A DNA stretch of 64,000 bases from Desulfovibrio sp. JY (GTDB taxonomy: Bacteria > Desulfobacterota > Desulfovibrionia > Desulfovibrionales > Desulfovibrionaceae): NCBI GenBank assembly GCA_021730285.1, contig CP082962.1, positions 1,364,001 to 1,428,000 on the forward strand, in the 5' to 3' direction. Shown here one piece after another: positions 25,926 to 34,989 of the stretch (position 1 is the first letter of the stretch; each line of letters starts with the position of its first letter). The notes under the pieces were generated by a model. The model ran no database searches and was not told where the DNA came from. It worked only from the letters and a program-made list of their open reading frames with translations. Position numbers and translations under genes: made by a program.

Positions 25926-28079
25926 ATGCGGCTTCGTTGGAAATTTTTCCTCATCCTGCTGGCCTTCAGCCTCGTTCCCCTGGTGGTGGTCACGGGGATC
26001 ACCCGGAGCTATGTCGCGGAGCTCGGCCGGGCCATCGCCGGAGAGGGGCGCGCACTCATCTCCGCCATCGTCAAAAACGAGCTGCGCCAGACGGCCGAGG
26101 ACTACGCCCTGGTGCTGCGGCGTTCCAAAAGCGCCATGGATTTCAGCCTGACGGTGCTGGTGACCGAGGCCGAGCGGGCACTGGCCGGGCCGCCCGGGAA
26201 ATCCGGGGCCGCCGCCGAGGTCTACCGGGCCCATGACGTGGCCTCGGACAAAAACGCGCCCCCGGACCTGGGGCAGGGCGAAAACTACGCCAAACGGCTG
26301 GCCGACGGCGGCCAGGAACGCCTGGCCATCAGCAACGAAAGCCCGGTCGTCTACCGCCCGCCCGGGGCCAGGGGAAAACACGGCGAGGACGCGCGGCTGG
26401 CCGAGCTTGGCCCCACCTTCGCCCTGCTGCGCTCCGAACTCGGCGACCTGCTCCTTTTCGCCTCGGTCACCCTGGCCGACGGCAGCCACGTGTCCTTTCC
26501 CGGCCATGCCGGCTATCCGGCCGACTACGACCCGCGCGAGCGCCCCTGGTACAAGGCGGCCAAGGCGGCCTTCACGCCCCATGCCCCGACGGGTGGGGCC
26601 GTGATCTGGAACGATCCGGCCGTGGACGCCGCCACCGGCCAGGTGACGCTGACCCTTTCCAAGGCCATGGCCGGCCCGGACGGGAGCTTCATCGGGGTGG
26701 CCAGCCTGGACGTGCCGCTCGCCCGGGTGCTCCAGGAACAGGAAATCGCCTCCCAGTGGTCCGAGGCCATGCGCACCTTCGTGGTGGCTCCGGCCACGGA
26801 CCCGCGCACCGGGGCCTCGGCGCTCTACGTCTGGGCTCAGCGCTCCTACGAGCAGCATGCCCCGGACTGGAAGAGCGTGATCAATTTCGATCGGCTGACC
26901 TCCGACGACGCGGCCGGATTCGAGGCGTTCCTGGCCACCATGGAACGGACGAAATCCGGCACGGCCGATCTGCCCTACAAGGGCGAGGACGCCTTCTGGG
27001 CTTTCGCCCGGCTGACCAACGGGTCCTATTTCCTGTGCATCGTGCCCAAGTCCATGCTGTCCAGCCTGGCCCAGCGGGCCGGGCAGGACATCCTCGACGC
27101 CACGGCCGCCATCGTGCGCCTGTCCGGCGCGACCATGGTCGTCCTGCTGGCGGCCATTACCCTGGCCGCCATCGCCATGACCCGGGTCTTTCTGCGGCCC
27201 TTGCTCGCCATGCTCGGCGGTTGGAAACGGCTGGCGGCCGGCGATTTCTCGGCCCGCCTCGACCTGCGGGTCGGCGACGAGCGCCAGGAGCTCATCGACG
27301 CCTTCAACGAAGCCGGGCCGATGATGGCCGACCACCTGCGGCTGCAACGCTCCCTGGAACTGGCCCAGGAGGTGCAGCAAAACCTGCTGCCGGCCGCGCC
27401 GCCGGCGGTGCCGGGCCTGGACATCGCCGGCACGGCCATCGCCTGCGACGAGACCGGGGGCGATTATTTCGATTATCGGGCCGTGACCCGGGGCCAGGAG
27501 ATCTGCCTGGACACGGCCGTCGGCGACGTGACCGGGCATGGCGTGCCTTCGGCGCTGCTCATGGCCACGGCCCGGGCCCTGCTCCTGGCCACCGAGGACA
27601 GCGAGACCCCGGCCGAACGCGTGCGCCGTGCCAACCGGCTGCTGTGCCGCGACGTGGGCGATTCGGGACGTTTCATGACGCTCGTCGCCATGGAAATCCG
27701 CCCCGAGGTCGGCGAAGCCCGCTATGTGCGCGCCGGCCACGATCCGGCCGTGCTCTACGACCCGGAAACGGACGCTTTCGAGGAATGGCCGGGCAAGGGC
27801 GTGCCCATCGGCATCGATCCGGCCTACCCCTATGCGGAAAACGTGCGGCCCTTTGCCTGCCCGGGACTCGTGCTGACCATCGGCACGGACGGCATATGGG
27901 AATCGCGCGGCCCGTCCGGGGAAATGTACGGCAAGGAACGCTTCCACAACTCGATCCGGCGCGCCGCCGCGGGCTGCGCCGCCGACATCCTGGCCGCCGT
28001 GCTCGCCGACCTGGCCGCCTTCCGGGGCGACTGCCGCCAGGAAGACGACGTGACCCTGGTCGTGGTGAAGAAGATTTAG
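25926..28079 (+). CDS. RsbU-type membrane serine phosphatase
   Basis: A 717-residue protein: membrane helix ~8-30, large periplasmic Cache-type sensor (with YDPRERPWYKAAKAA, the usual dCache block), second helix ~398-420, HAMP ~425-475, and a C-terminal SpoIIE/PP2C phosphatase domain. The metal-binding Asp blocks AIACDETGGDYFDYR, VGDVTGHGVPSALLM and LTIGTDGIWE are present. Such enzymes dephosphorylate anti-sigma-factor antagonists; a STAS protein is encoded at 60451, though distance alone gives no proof of partnership. The ATG at 25926 follows GGAGA. Confidence 0.9.
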   Translation: MRLRWKFFLILLAFSLVPLVVVTGITRSYVAELGRAIAGEGRALISAIVKNELRQTAEDYALVLRRSKSAMDFSLTVLVTEAERALAGPPGKSGAAAEVYRAHDVASDKNAPPDLGQGENYAKRLADGGQERLAISNESPVVYRPPGARGKHGEDARLAELGPTFALLRSELGDLLLFASVTLADGSHVSFPGHAGYPADYDPRERPWYKAAKAAFTPHAPTGGAVIWNDPAVDAATGQVTLTLSKAMAGPDGSFIGVASLDVPLARVLQEQEIASQWSEAMRTFVVAPATDPRTGASALYVWAQRSYEQHAPDWKSVINFDRLTSDDAAGFEAFLATMERTKSGTADLPYKGEDAFWAFARLTNGSYFLCIVPKSMLSSLAQRAGQDILDATAAIVRLSGATMVVLLAAITLAAIAMTRVFLRPLLAMLGGWKRLAAGDFSARLDLRVGDERQELIDAFNEAGPMMADHLRLQRSLELAQEVQQNLLPAAPPAVPGLDIAGTAIACDETGGDYFDYRAVTRGQEICLDTAVGDVTGHGVPSALLMATARALLLATEDSETPAERVRRANRLLCRDVGDSGRFMTLVAMEIRPEVGEARYVRAGHDPAVLYDPETDAFEEWPGKGVPIGIDPAYPYAENVRPFACPGLVLTIGTDGIWESRGPSGEMYGKERFHNSIRRAAAGCAADILAAVLADLAAFRGDCRQEDDVTLVVVKKI

Positions 28080-28092
28080 GAGAGGAGATGAT

Positions 28093-28256
28093 GCGAGAGG
28101 GGGACCCTTTTTAAAAAAAGGGTCCCCCTCTCGCGCTCTCCCCTCCCAAAAACTTTTAACGATTACAGGCAGTCTAAGGATACCAGACAGTAACCGTGAA
28201 AGTTTTTTGAAGGGGGGGCCGGGGGGAAACTTTTTTTCAAAAAAGTTTCCCCCCGG
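28093..28256. repeat. Interspersed composite repeat, A-B type (locus 6)
   Basis: Hairpin A at 28093-28134, tail GCTCTCCCCTCC with AAAAACTTTTAACGATTAC, inverted second tail ending AAAGTTTTTTGAAGGGGG, and hairpin B at 28219-28256. It fills the gap between the convergent phosphatase and 3D-domain genes. Confidence 0.87.
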
Positions 28257-28271
28257 TTCTTTATTCTTCCC

Positions 28272-28700
28272 TTAACTATCCGCGTCGCGTGCCTCGCTTT
28301 CCAGCAGCGTCACTTCGATATTCCGGAGTTTCCCTATTTTTTGGGCCGCGGCCAGATTGGGTACGGCCACGTCGATGGTGCGCCGGTAGCGCTGGTGCAT
28401 GGTGTCCTCGATGGTGAAGATGCCAAGTCCCTTGATGCGCACCTTGTCCCCATAGTCCCAGCCCGCGCGCAACAGGTCGCGGGAGACGGCCACGATGCCC
28501 GGCCGGATGCGGGTGCCGATGGCCGTGCCGGATTTGGTGCCGGGGCCGTTATTTTCCCGGGGGGAGGGCGTGTAGACGGTGATGGTGGCCCGGATTTTTT
28601 TCCCGGGGACATGGCTTTTGGGGGACATATTTTTATGCGGGGCGGCATGGGCTGCTACAGCGATAAACAACGTAATAGCAACAATAGAAACGACTCTCAT
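28272..28700 (-). CDS. Secreted 3D-domain protein
   Basis: A 142-residue protein with a signal peptide (MRVVSIVAITLFIAVAAHA) and a 3D (double-psi barrel) domain named for its three aspartates. The block TKSGTAIGTRIRPGIVAVSRDLL and the later IEDTMHQRYRRTIDVAV match the family, which includes the MltA C-terminal domain and lytic-transglycosylase-like proteins. A role in peptidoglycan turnover is likely but the catalytic context is reduced. The ATG follows GGAGGT. Confidence 0.8.
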   Translation of the reverse strand: MRVVSIVAITLFIAVAAHAAPHKNMSPKSHVPGKKIRATITVYTPSPRENNGPGTKSGTAIGTRIRPGIVAVSRDLLRAGWDYGDKVRIKGLGIFTIEDTMHQRYRRTIDVAVPNLAAAQKIGKLRNIEVTLLESEARDADS

Positions 28701-28883
28701 ATTGCACGTACCTCCATGCAGTACTCAAGCAATGACACATAGCAATAATAGGCAGGGTCAAAGCTGTTGGCGGGTTGATCCCTGGCGCGGCGACCATGAA
28801 TCGAAGGGGTTTAGACGATGCGAGCAATACTCTCGGAGATGAAGCGAGCCGCGAGGGTGATACGGAGTGATTCTCGGTCCGTT

Positions 28884-28945
28884 ATGAAGCGTCGCTACCT
28901 AGTGGAGCAGCTAGCGCTTGTCAAGCCGAAGCAGGCCGGTTGCGG
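28884..28945 (+). pseudogene. Possible IS3-type OrfA fragment (decayed)
   Basis: The reading MKRRYLVEQLAL, followed after a one-base shift by CQAEAG, resembles the start of IS3-family OrfA proteins (K-R-x-x-x-EQI-x-x-LKQAEAG). After that the sequence falls into an AT-rich patch (28957-29000) with no further similarity I can see. The ~470 bp between the 3D and VOC genes contain no convincing intact gene. The call is tentative. Confidence 0.3.
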
Positions 28946-29174
28946 CGGTGGGCATTATTTTTTTATTTTTATATTTCAGCTGACTACGAAAACCATACAA
29001 AAAAAGTTCTTTCGCGCGGCCGTGCGGCGCGGCCGTGGCCGCACTCCGTATTCCCCTGAATTGCAAACTGAAAGTCCGTCTGACCGGACAGGCTTGCGCC
29101 TGGCGTCCCGCGCGGCTACCATGCGCCGTGACCCGGCTGCGCCAACGGCAAGCGGCGGGTCAAGGAGTGCACCA

Positions 29175-29606
29175 ATGCCTGTCACCCGCGCCGCGCCGAA
29201 GCTTATGGTCGAGGATGTCGCCCGCTCCGTGGCCTTTTACCGGGAGGTCCTGGGCTTCGACTTCGTCTGCGGCGTCACCGAGGACACCCGGCAGGTCGTC
29301 GACCAGTGGCCCGCGCCCGGCCGACTCGCCCTGGCCGAGGTCCGTTGCGGCCAGGCCCGCCTGATCTTCCAGTCCCGGGCCTCCCTGACCGCCGAGCTGC
29401 CCCGGCTGGGCGAGGCCAAAATCGGGGGGTCGGTGGTGATCGTGCTCACCTGCGACGACCTCGATGCCCTTTACGAGCGGGTCAGCGAACGAACCCCATT
29501 TATAAAGGCCCCCCACGTCACCTTTTACGGCGCGCGCGAGTGCAGCCTCCAAGACGTCAACGGCTACGTCCTCACCTTTTCCGACGACGCCGAGCAAGAC
29601 CACTAA
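29175..29606 (+). CDS. VOC-superfamily (glyoxalase/bleomycin-resistance fold) protein
   Basis: A 143-residue single-module VOC protein. It starts [31 protein letters not shown], the usual first beta-alpha-beta unit, and ends [15 protein letters not shown] with the second half of the fold. Metal ligands typical of glyoxalase I are not all recognisable, so a catalytic function is not assigned. The ATG follows AAGGAG. hemL begins 19 bp downstream. Confidence 0.85.
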   Translation: MPVTRAAPKLMVEDVARSVAFYREVLGFDFVCGVTEDTRQVVDQWPAPGRLALAEVRCGQARLIFQSRASLTAELPRLGEAKIGGSVVIVLTCDDLDALYERVSERTPFIKAPHVTFYGARECSLQDVNGYVLTFSDDAEQDH

Positions 29607-29625
29607 ACCATCTGGAGCCCATGGC

Positions 29626-30891
29626 ATGACCGATTCCGCTACCCTGTTCGAAAAAGCCCGGAAACTCATTCCCGGCGGCGTCAACAGCCCCGTTCGGGCC
29701 TGCCGCAGCGTCGGCTGCGATCCGCTCTTCATCGCCTCGGCCGCGGGGTCGAAAGTGACCACCGTCGAAGGCCGGGAAATGATCGACTACGTCATGTCCT
29801 GGGGCCCCATGCTCCTTGGCCACTGCCATCCCGACGTGACCGCCGCCATCCACGCCGCCGCCGACAAGGGGGCCAGCTACGGCGCTCCCTGCCCGGACGA
29901 GGTCGGGCTGGCCCAGGCCGTGGTCGAGGCCGTGCCCGGCATCGAAATGGTGCGCATGGTCAACTCCGGCACCGAAGCCACCATGAGCGCCGTGCGCCTC
30001 GCCCGGGGCGTTACCGGCCGGTCCAAGATCGTGAAGTTCGAGGGCTGCTACCACGGCCACTCCGACGCCTTCCTGGCCGCCGCCGGCTCGGGGCTGGCCA
30101 CCTTCTGCATCCCCGGCACCCCCGGCGTTCCGGCCGACACCGTGCGCCATACCCTGCTTGCGCCCTACAACGACCTGGACGCCGTCAAGGCCCTTTTCAA
30201 GACCAATAACGACATCGCCTGCGTCATCGTCGAGCCCGTGGCCGGCAACATGGGCCTCGTGCCCCCGGCCCCCGGCTTCCTGGAAGGACTGCGCGAGGTG
30301 ACCGCCCAAAACGGCGCGTTGCTTATTTTCGACGAGGTCATAAGCGGCTTCCGCATGGCCTACGGCGGCGCGCAAAGCGTCTTCGACATCGACCCGGACC
30401 TCACCTGCCTGGGCAAGATCATCGGCGGCGGCCTGCCCGTGGGAGCCTACGGCGGCAAGCGCCACATCATGGAGCGCATCGCGCCCTGCGGCGAGGTCTA
30501 TCAGGCCGGCACGCTGTCCGGAAATCCGCTGGCCATGGCCGCCGGCCTGGCCACCCTCAAAACGCTCAAAAACGCCGACTACGCCGGCCTTGCCGGGCGC
30601 ACCAAGGCCTTTGCCGAAGAGCTGGCCGCAATCCTGCGGGACAAGGGCGCGCCGGTGTGGCTCAACCAGGCGGGATCGCTTTTCACGCTCTTTTTCTGCG
30701 AAGGCCCGGTCACCAACTTCGAAGACGCCAAAAAAAGCGACACCGCACGCTTCGCCGCCTACTACCAGCAGATGCGTGCGGCCGGGGTATTTCTCGCCCC
30801 CTCGGCCTTCGAATGCGTCTTCACCTCGTTTTCCCATACCGAAGACGACTTCGCCCGCACCCTCGATGCTGCCCGTAGCGTGAAGTTTTAG
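29626..30891 (+). CDS. hemL: Glutamate-1-semialdehyde 2,1-aminomutase
   Basis: A 421-residue PLP enzyme that converts glutamate-1-semialdehyde to 5-aminolevulinate, the first tetrapyrrole precursor. Typical blocks are [43 protein letters not shown], the PLP-lysine segment [17 protein letters not shown], and [16 protein letters not shown]. Its length is normal. It supplies the same pathway as the siroheme decarboxylase subunit at 7862. Confidence 0.96.
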   Translation: MTDSATLFEKARKLIPGGVNSPVRACRSVGCDPLFIASAAGSKVTTVEGREMIDYVMSWGPMLLGHCHPDVTAAIHAAADKGASYGAPCPDEVGLAQAVVEAVPGIEMVRMVNSGTEATMSAVRLARGVTGRSKIVKFEGCYHGHSDAFLAAAGSGLATFCIPGTPGVPADTVRHTLLAPYNDLDAVKALFKTNNDIACVIVEPVAGNMGLVPPAPGFLEGLREVTAQNGALLIFDEVISGFRMAYGGAQSVFDIDPDLTCLGKIIGGGLPVGAYGGKRHIMERIAPCGEVYQAGTLSGNPLAMAAGLATLKTLKNADYAGLAGRTKAFAEELAAILRDKGAPVWLNQAGSLFTLFFCEGPVTNFEDAKKSDTARFAAYYQQMRAAGVFLAPSAFECVFTSFSHTEDDFARTLDAARSVKF

Positions 30892-30912
30892 CAGGGGATA
30901 TGCCTCCGGCGG

Positions 30913-30975
30913 CCAGGGGGAAACTTTTTGCAAAAAGTTTCCCCCTGGACCCCTTTCAAAAACTCTTAAAGGGGA
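30913..30975. repeat. Interspersed repeat, solo B-like half-unit (locus 7)
   Basis: Hairpin 30913-30948 with arms CCAGGGGGAAACTTTTT / AAAAAGTTTCCCCCTGG, then ACCCCTTTCAAAAACTCTTAAAG. It follows the hemL stop and probably terminates it. Confidence 0.8.
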
Positions 30976-31019
30976 TGGCCTTCCTCTTCGCCACACAGTC
31001 GAAGGGGGAAAACCGCAGA

Positions 31020-31140
31020 GCCTACGATCCGCCACATATGGGGCGTGTGGGCTGGTCCGGGGGAAGGGGGAGCGGATGCGAAGGCGTATTCTTCAAATAT
31101 ACGCCACCCGCGTCCGCTCCTTCTTCCACCGGACATCAAC
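31020..31140. repeat. Third repeat family: ATATGGGGC unit plus GCG-TATT-hairpin, copy 1
   Basis: One unit containing CCGCCACATATGGGGCG, then a long hairpin: GGAGCGGA near 31069-31076 pairs with TCCGCTCC at 31112-31120, and an inner stem GGCGTAT/ATACGCC closes around TTCTTCAA. The same core, GCGAAGGCGTATTCTTCAAA, recurs at 45664. It fills the ~300-bp gap before the HlyD-like gene together with locus 7. Confidence 0.75.
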
Positions 31141-31190
31141 GGAAGGCTCCCCCCTGCAGAAGCGGCAACCGCAATGAAAAGGGACACCAT

Positions 31191-32564
31191 GTGATCCTGC
31201 CGTGGAAGCGTAAACAGGCCGCTCCGCCGGCCATTCCCGGCGCCCCCATGCCGCCGGCCGCCCGTTTCGCCGCCTTTCAGCCCGACGCCCTGGAAATCAT
31301 GGCCGCGCCCACTCCGGCGCGCTACCGCCTGACCCTCTATCTGCTGCTCGCCTTCGTCCTTTGCGCCTTGCTGTTCGCCTGCCTGGCCAAGGTGGACCGC
31401 ATCGTGGCCGCGCCGGGAAAACTCGTTTCCTCCAGGCGCAACGTCACCGTGGCCGCCCTGGAAAGCGCCGTCATCCGCCAGATCTACGTCTCGGCCGGAC
31501 AGTCCGTGGCCAAGGGCGACCCGCTGGTGGCCCTGGACCCCACGCTGGCCCAGGCCGGACTGGTGGAGCGCGAAAAGGACTGGCAAAGCCTGGCCGCCAA
31601 GGTCTGGCGACTGACCTGCGAGACCGGCGGCAGCTGCAAGCCGCCGGCCGGCCTGACCGAAGCCGAGCTGGCCCTGGAACGCGGCCTGCTGTTGGCCCGC
31701 CGCCAGGAACACGCCGCCAAGGCCGAAGCCCTGCTCCGGCAGGTCCGGGAACTTGCGGCCAAGCTGGCCACCAACGCCGCCGAGTCCGCCAAGAACAGGA
31801 AACAGATCGCCCTGGCCCGCGACCTGGAGAAGATGTACGGCGACATCTACAAGCAGGGCGCAAGTTCCAAGGTCGAATACATGAAGGCCCAAAGCAGCCG
31901 TATCGACGCCGAGGGCCAGTTGACCAAACTGACCAGCGAAGCCGCCGAGCTGCGCGAATCCCTGGCCCGGGCCCAGGCCCAGGCGCGCGATTTCGAAAGC
32001 AACTGGCAGGCCGAGGCAGCCAAGGATCTGGCCGAAGCCAGCCGCTCCCTGGCCTCTGCCGGGCAGGAAAAGCGCAAGGCCGAACACCTGCGCGAACAGG
32101 TCATCCTGCGCGCCCCCGAAGACGGTCTCGTCCTGGACGTCGCCGCCAAGGCCGCCGGGGCCGTGGCCGGGCAGGGCGAAACGCTCCTCACCATCGTCCC
32201 GCGCGGCGACGACCTCGTGGCCGAGGCCGAAGTGGCCGCCCAGGATATCGGCCGCGTGCGCATCGGCGACCAGGTGCGGCTCAAATTCGAGGCCTTCCCC
32301 TTCCAGCGCCACGGCACGGCCACGGGCGTGGTGCGCACCATCAGCCCCGACGCCTTCGAAAAGCAGACCCAGGAAGGCCAACGCCTCGTCTACCGCGTGC
32401 GCGCCGCCATCACCCAGGCCGCGCTCAGCAACGTGCCCCCGGATTTCCACCTCTTCCCCGGCATGACCGTCACCGCCGAGATCAAGGTCGGCCGACGCCG
32501 CGTCATCACCTACCTGCTCTATCCGCTGATCCGCTCGTTCGACGAGAGCCTGCGCGAACCCTAA
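31191..32564 (+). CDS. HlyD-family membrane fusion protein
   Basis: A 457-residue periplasmic adaptor of type I secretion. It has an N-terminal cytoplasmic stretch, one membrane helix (~45-65, LYLLLAFVLCALLFACL), a biotinyl-lipoyl half-motif (VTVAALESAVIRQIYVSAGQSVAKGDPLVALDP), a long coiled coil (~120-310), and the C-terminal half with ILRAPEDGLVLDVA and DQVRLKFEAFPFQRHGTATG. The GTG at 31191 follows AAAAGGG. No ABC exporter or TolC gene is adjacent, so partners must lie elsewhere. Confidence 0.88.
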   Translation: MILPWKRKQAAPPAIPGAPMPPAARFAAFQPDALEIMAAPTPARYRLTLYLLLAFVLCALLFACLAKVDRIVAAPGKLVSSRRNVTVAALESAVIRQIYVSAGQSVAKGDPLVALDPTLAQAGLVEREKDWQSLAAKVWRLTCETGGSCKPPAGLTEAELALERGLLLARRQEHAAKAEALLRQVRELAAKLATNAAESAKNRKQIALARDLEKMYGDIYKQGASSKVEYMKAQSSRIDAEGQLTKLTSEAAELRESLARAQAQARDFESNWQAEAAKDLAEASRSLASAGQEKRKAEHLREQVILRAPEDGLVLDVAAKAAGAVAGQGETLLTIVPRGDDLVAEAEVAAQDIGRVRIGDQVRLKFEAFPFQRHGTATGVVRTISPDAFEKQTQEGQRLVYRVRAAITQAALSNVPPDFHLFPGMTVTAEIKVGRRRVITYLLYPLIRSFDESLREP

Positions 32565-32584
32565 CCCCACGGAGCGAATACAAA

Positions 32585-32887
32585 ATGAGCGACGAACTGT
32601 TCGTGGACGGTATTTCCGGCGTCGGTTTCGGCAAGGGCGCCGTGCGTATCGACTTCTTCGCCTTCTCCGCCGAAAACCCGGACGGAAAGGGAAAACCCGC
32701 CAAGGAAAACAAACAACGCCTGGTCATGACCACCGAAGGCTTTGTCGAATCCTTTGCCCTGCTCGCCGGCGTGATGGAAAAGCTCAAGGCCGCCGGACTG
32801 GTCACGAAGCGCCCGGCTGCCGTCGGGGAAAAGTCCCAAACTCCGGCCACGGGAAACGACCCCGAAAGCCCCAGCCCGAATTTTTGA
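32585..32887 (+). CDS. Hypothetical protein downstream of hlyD-like gene
   Basis: A 100-residue soluble protein, MSDELFVDGISGVGFGKGAVRIDFF..., with a basic middle and a Pro/Ser-rich tail. The block LVMTTEGFVESFALLAGVMEKLKAAG suggests an amphipathic helix. No signal peptide or known domain is seen. It starts 20 bp after the HlyD-like gene and is probably co-transcribed, so a link to the same secretion system is a reasonable inference. Confidence 0.65.
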   Translation: MSDELFVDGISGVGFGKGAVRIDFFAFSAENPDGKGKPAKENKQRLVMTTEGFVESFALLAGVMEKLKAAGLVTKRPAAVGEKSQTPATGNDPESPSPNF

Positions 32888-32945
32888 CAATCCGCCCCGG
32901 ACCGCCTACCACCGCCTCCCCCCAACCGCACGAGGAGGTGCACCC

Positions 32946-33539
32946 ATGTCCGCGACAATGGATGTTTTGGAACGCAGCCGCGCCAGGCGCGCCCGTGCCC
33001 TGGAAATCGTCGACGCGCTCGGCCTCATGGGCTCCTGGAGCCGCTTCGGCCGGCCCGTCCTGGTCGGCGCGGTGGCCCACGACCTGGCCCTCGACCCGGA
33101 CATCGACCTCGAGGTCTATTGCGAGACCCTGCGCCCGGAAGACGGCTTCGCCGTCCTGGCCCCGGCCGCCAGGCACCCGGGCGTGCGCGAAACACTGTTC
33201 CAAAACCACATGCACGGCCCGGACAAGGCCCTCTATTGGCAGATCCGCTTCCAGGACGCCGACGACACCACCTGGAAAATCGACATGTGGAGCGCCCCCG
33301 AAGACTACCCCCTGCCGCGCGGCGAACACCTCGTCGGCCCGCTGCGCCAGGCCATGACCCCGCAACTGCGCCGGATCATCCTCGAACTCAAAGCCTGGCG
33401 CGCCGCGACCCCGGACGTCGACTTCCTCTCCATCGACCTCTACCGGGCCGTCGTCACGGACGGCGTCCGCGACCCCGAAAGCATGCGCGACTGGCTTGCC
33501 CGCAACGAAACCGGCGTGCTGTCCGACTGGCGGCCGTAA
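32946..33539 (+). CDS. Nucleotidyltransferase-like protein
   Basis: A 197-residue protein. Near the N-terminus, GSWSRFGRPVLVGAVAHDLALDPDIDLEVY has the layout of a nucleotidyltransferase-fold active site (G-S ... D-x-D), and IDMWSAPED may supply a third acidic residue. The GS is not in the usual spacing, so activity is uncertain. The rest is helical. The ATG follows GAGGAGG. It may belong to the hlyD-like operon. Confidence 0.6.
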   Translation: MSATMDVLERSRARRARALEIVDALGLMGSWSRFGRPVLVGAVAHDLALDPDIDLEVYCETLRPEDGFAVLAPAARHPGVRETLFQNHMHGPDKALYWQIRFQDADDTTWKIDMWSAPEDYPLPRGEHLVGPLRQAMTPQLRRIILELKAWRAATPDVDFLSIDLYRAVVTDGVRDPESMRDWLARNETGVLSDWRP

Positions 33540-33545
33540 GCCGGC

Positions 33546-33622
33546 AAGGGCTCCGCCCCTGCACCCCGCCAGGGCGCTGCTCTGGACCCGCCGGAGGGCT
33601 TGATGCCCTCCGGACCTCCCTT
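33546..33622. repeat. Second interspersed repeat family (GGTCCAGGGCAG type), copy 2, inverted
   Basis: Blocks GGGCTCCGCCCCTGCACCC, CGCCAGGGCGCTGCTCTGGACCC and CCGGAGGGC...GCCCTCCGG form internal hairpins. It is the reverse complement of the element at 13612-13690. It lies between convergent genes, like copy 1. Confidence 0.7.
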
Positions 33623-33675
33623 TACCGGGTTGGGATGGTGGGTGGTGCTGGGGTGGATTGCGTCGGTCCGCTTCG

Positions 33676-34989
33676 CTAGCCCGTGTAGCTGGCGTAGTGC
33701 TTGCCGACGCGGTCGATGAGTTGCAGGTGGCGGTATTCGCCTTTGATCTGTCCGGCTTCGTAGATGCGGTAGGCTTCTTCCACGCATTTCTCGCAGGCGC
33801 CGATGGGCGCTTCGACGCCCAGGCACAGCGGGTTGCGGGTGGATTCCGTCTCGTATTTGACCACGCCCCGGCAGTGGTCGCACAGCCGCACGGATTCGGT
33901 TTGGTATTCCGTTATGGCGTCCGTATCGTAATACAGCGTCTTGCGGCGCGAAAACCAGCCATGGGCGGTTTCGCCCTTGGGGGGCTTGGGGTTGCGGGTC
34001 AGGGCGAGGATGTCGCGGCAGACTTCCTCGATGTAGGCCGTGACCTTGGCCGGCTGGCGGATGGCTTCGGGGTCGAAGTTCGGTTCGCGCACGTGGGAGT
34101 AGTCGAGGCCGGCCATGGACAGCACGAGCCCCAGGTTGACGTAGGGCAGCGCGCCCTGGATGGCGTAGCCGCCTTCGAGCACGGCGATGTCCGCGCCGAG
34201 AAGTTCGGTCAGCCTGGCGTAGCCCTGGGCGGAAAAGGCCATGTCGGTGATGGGGTCGGAGAAGTGGTTGTCCTGGCCGGCGGAGTTGATGACGAGGTCG
34301 GGCTTGAACTCGGCCAGAAGGGGCAGGACCACTTCGCGCACGGCAAAGAGGAAGCCTTCGTCCGAGGTGCCGGGGGGAAGCGGGATGTTGACGGTTTTGC
34401 CGAGCGCCCCGGGACCGCCCATTTCGTAGGGGTAGCCGGTGCCGGGGTAGAGGGTGCGGCCGTCCTGGTGCAGGGAGATGAAGAGCGTATCCGGGTCGTT
34501 CCAGTAGACGTCCTGGGTGCCGTCGCCGTGGTGGCAGTCGGTGTCCACGATGGCCACGCGCAGGGGGCCGTAGGTTTCGCGCAGCCATTCGACCATGACG
34601 GCTTCGATGTTGATGTTGCAAAAGCCGCGCGCGCCGTGGACCACCTTCATGGCGTGGTGGCCGGGGGGGCGCACCAGGGCGAAGGCTTTTTTGGCCTCCT
34701 TGTCGAGCACGGTGCGGGCGGCGCGCATGGCCCCGCCGGCTGAAATCATGTGCGAGGTGGTGGTGACGGAGGCGACATCGGGGAAGCAGAAGTGGGTGCG
34801 GGCGACATCGGCGGCCGTGGCCAGGTCGGGCTTGAGCTCGGTGATGCCGGGGATGTCGAAGACGCCTTCCTCGCGCAGCTGGTCCTGGGTGTAGAGCAGG
34901 CGTTCCTGGCGTTCGGGATGGGTGGGGGAGATGGCCCAGTCGAAGGCCGGGAAAAAGACGATGCCGAGCGTGTTTTTGGCCTTCAGCAT
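33676..34989 (-). CDS. Histone deacetylase / acetylpolyamine amidohydrolase family protein
   Basis: A 437-residue zinc-dependent deacetylase-fold protein. The active-site blocks are VRPPGHHAMKVVHGARGFCNINIEAV (tandem His) and VDTDCHHGDGTQDVYW, with the metal Asp in AGQDNHFSDP and the later EGGYAIQGAL. The C-terminal ~70 residues add a Cys-rich zinc-ribbon-like part (LCDHCRGVV and GACEKCVEEAY). Bacterial members act on acetylated small molecules or proteins. The gene start overlaps the end of the HyuA gene by 7 bp, so the two are coupled. Confidence 0.88.
   Translation of the reverse strand: MLKAKNTLGIVFFPAFDWAISPTHPERQERLLYTQDQLREEGVFDIPGITELKPDLATAADVARTHFCFPDVASVTTTSHMISAGGAMRAARTVLDKEAKKAFALVRPPGHHAMKVVHGARGFCNINIEAVMVEWLRETYGPLRVAIVDTDCHHGDGTQDVYWNDPDTLFISLHQDGRTLYPGTGYPYEMGGPGALGKTVNIPLPPGTSDEGFLFAVREVVLPLLAEFKPDLVINSAGQDNHFSDPITDMAFSAQGYARLTELLGADIAVLEGGYAIQGALPYVNLGLVLSMAGLDYSHVREPNFDPEAIRQPAKVTAYIEEVCRDILALTRNPKPPKGETAHGWFSRRKTLYYDTDAITEYQTESVRLCDHCRGVVKYETESTRNPLCLGVEAPIGACEKCVEEAYRIYEAGQIKGEYRHLQLIDRVGKHYASYTG

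Noticed and set aside
28796-28950. Second frame with an in-frame TGA, considered as another selenoprotein
   Set aside because: No Cys or redox context at the TGA, no hairpin after it, and the downstream reading becomes meaningless in an AT-rich patch.
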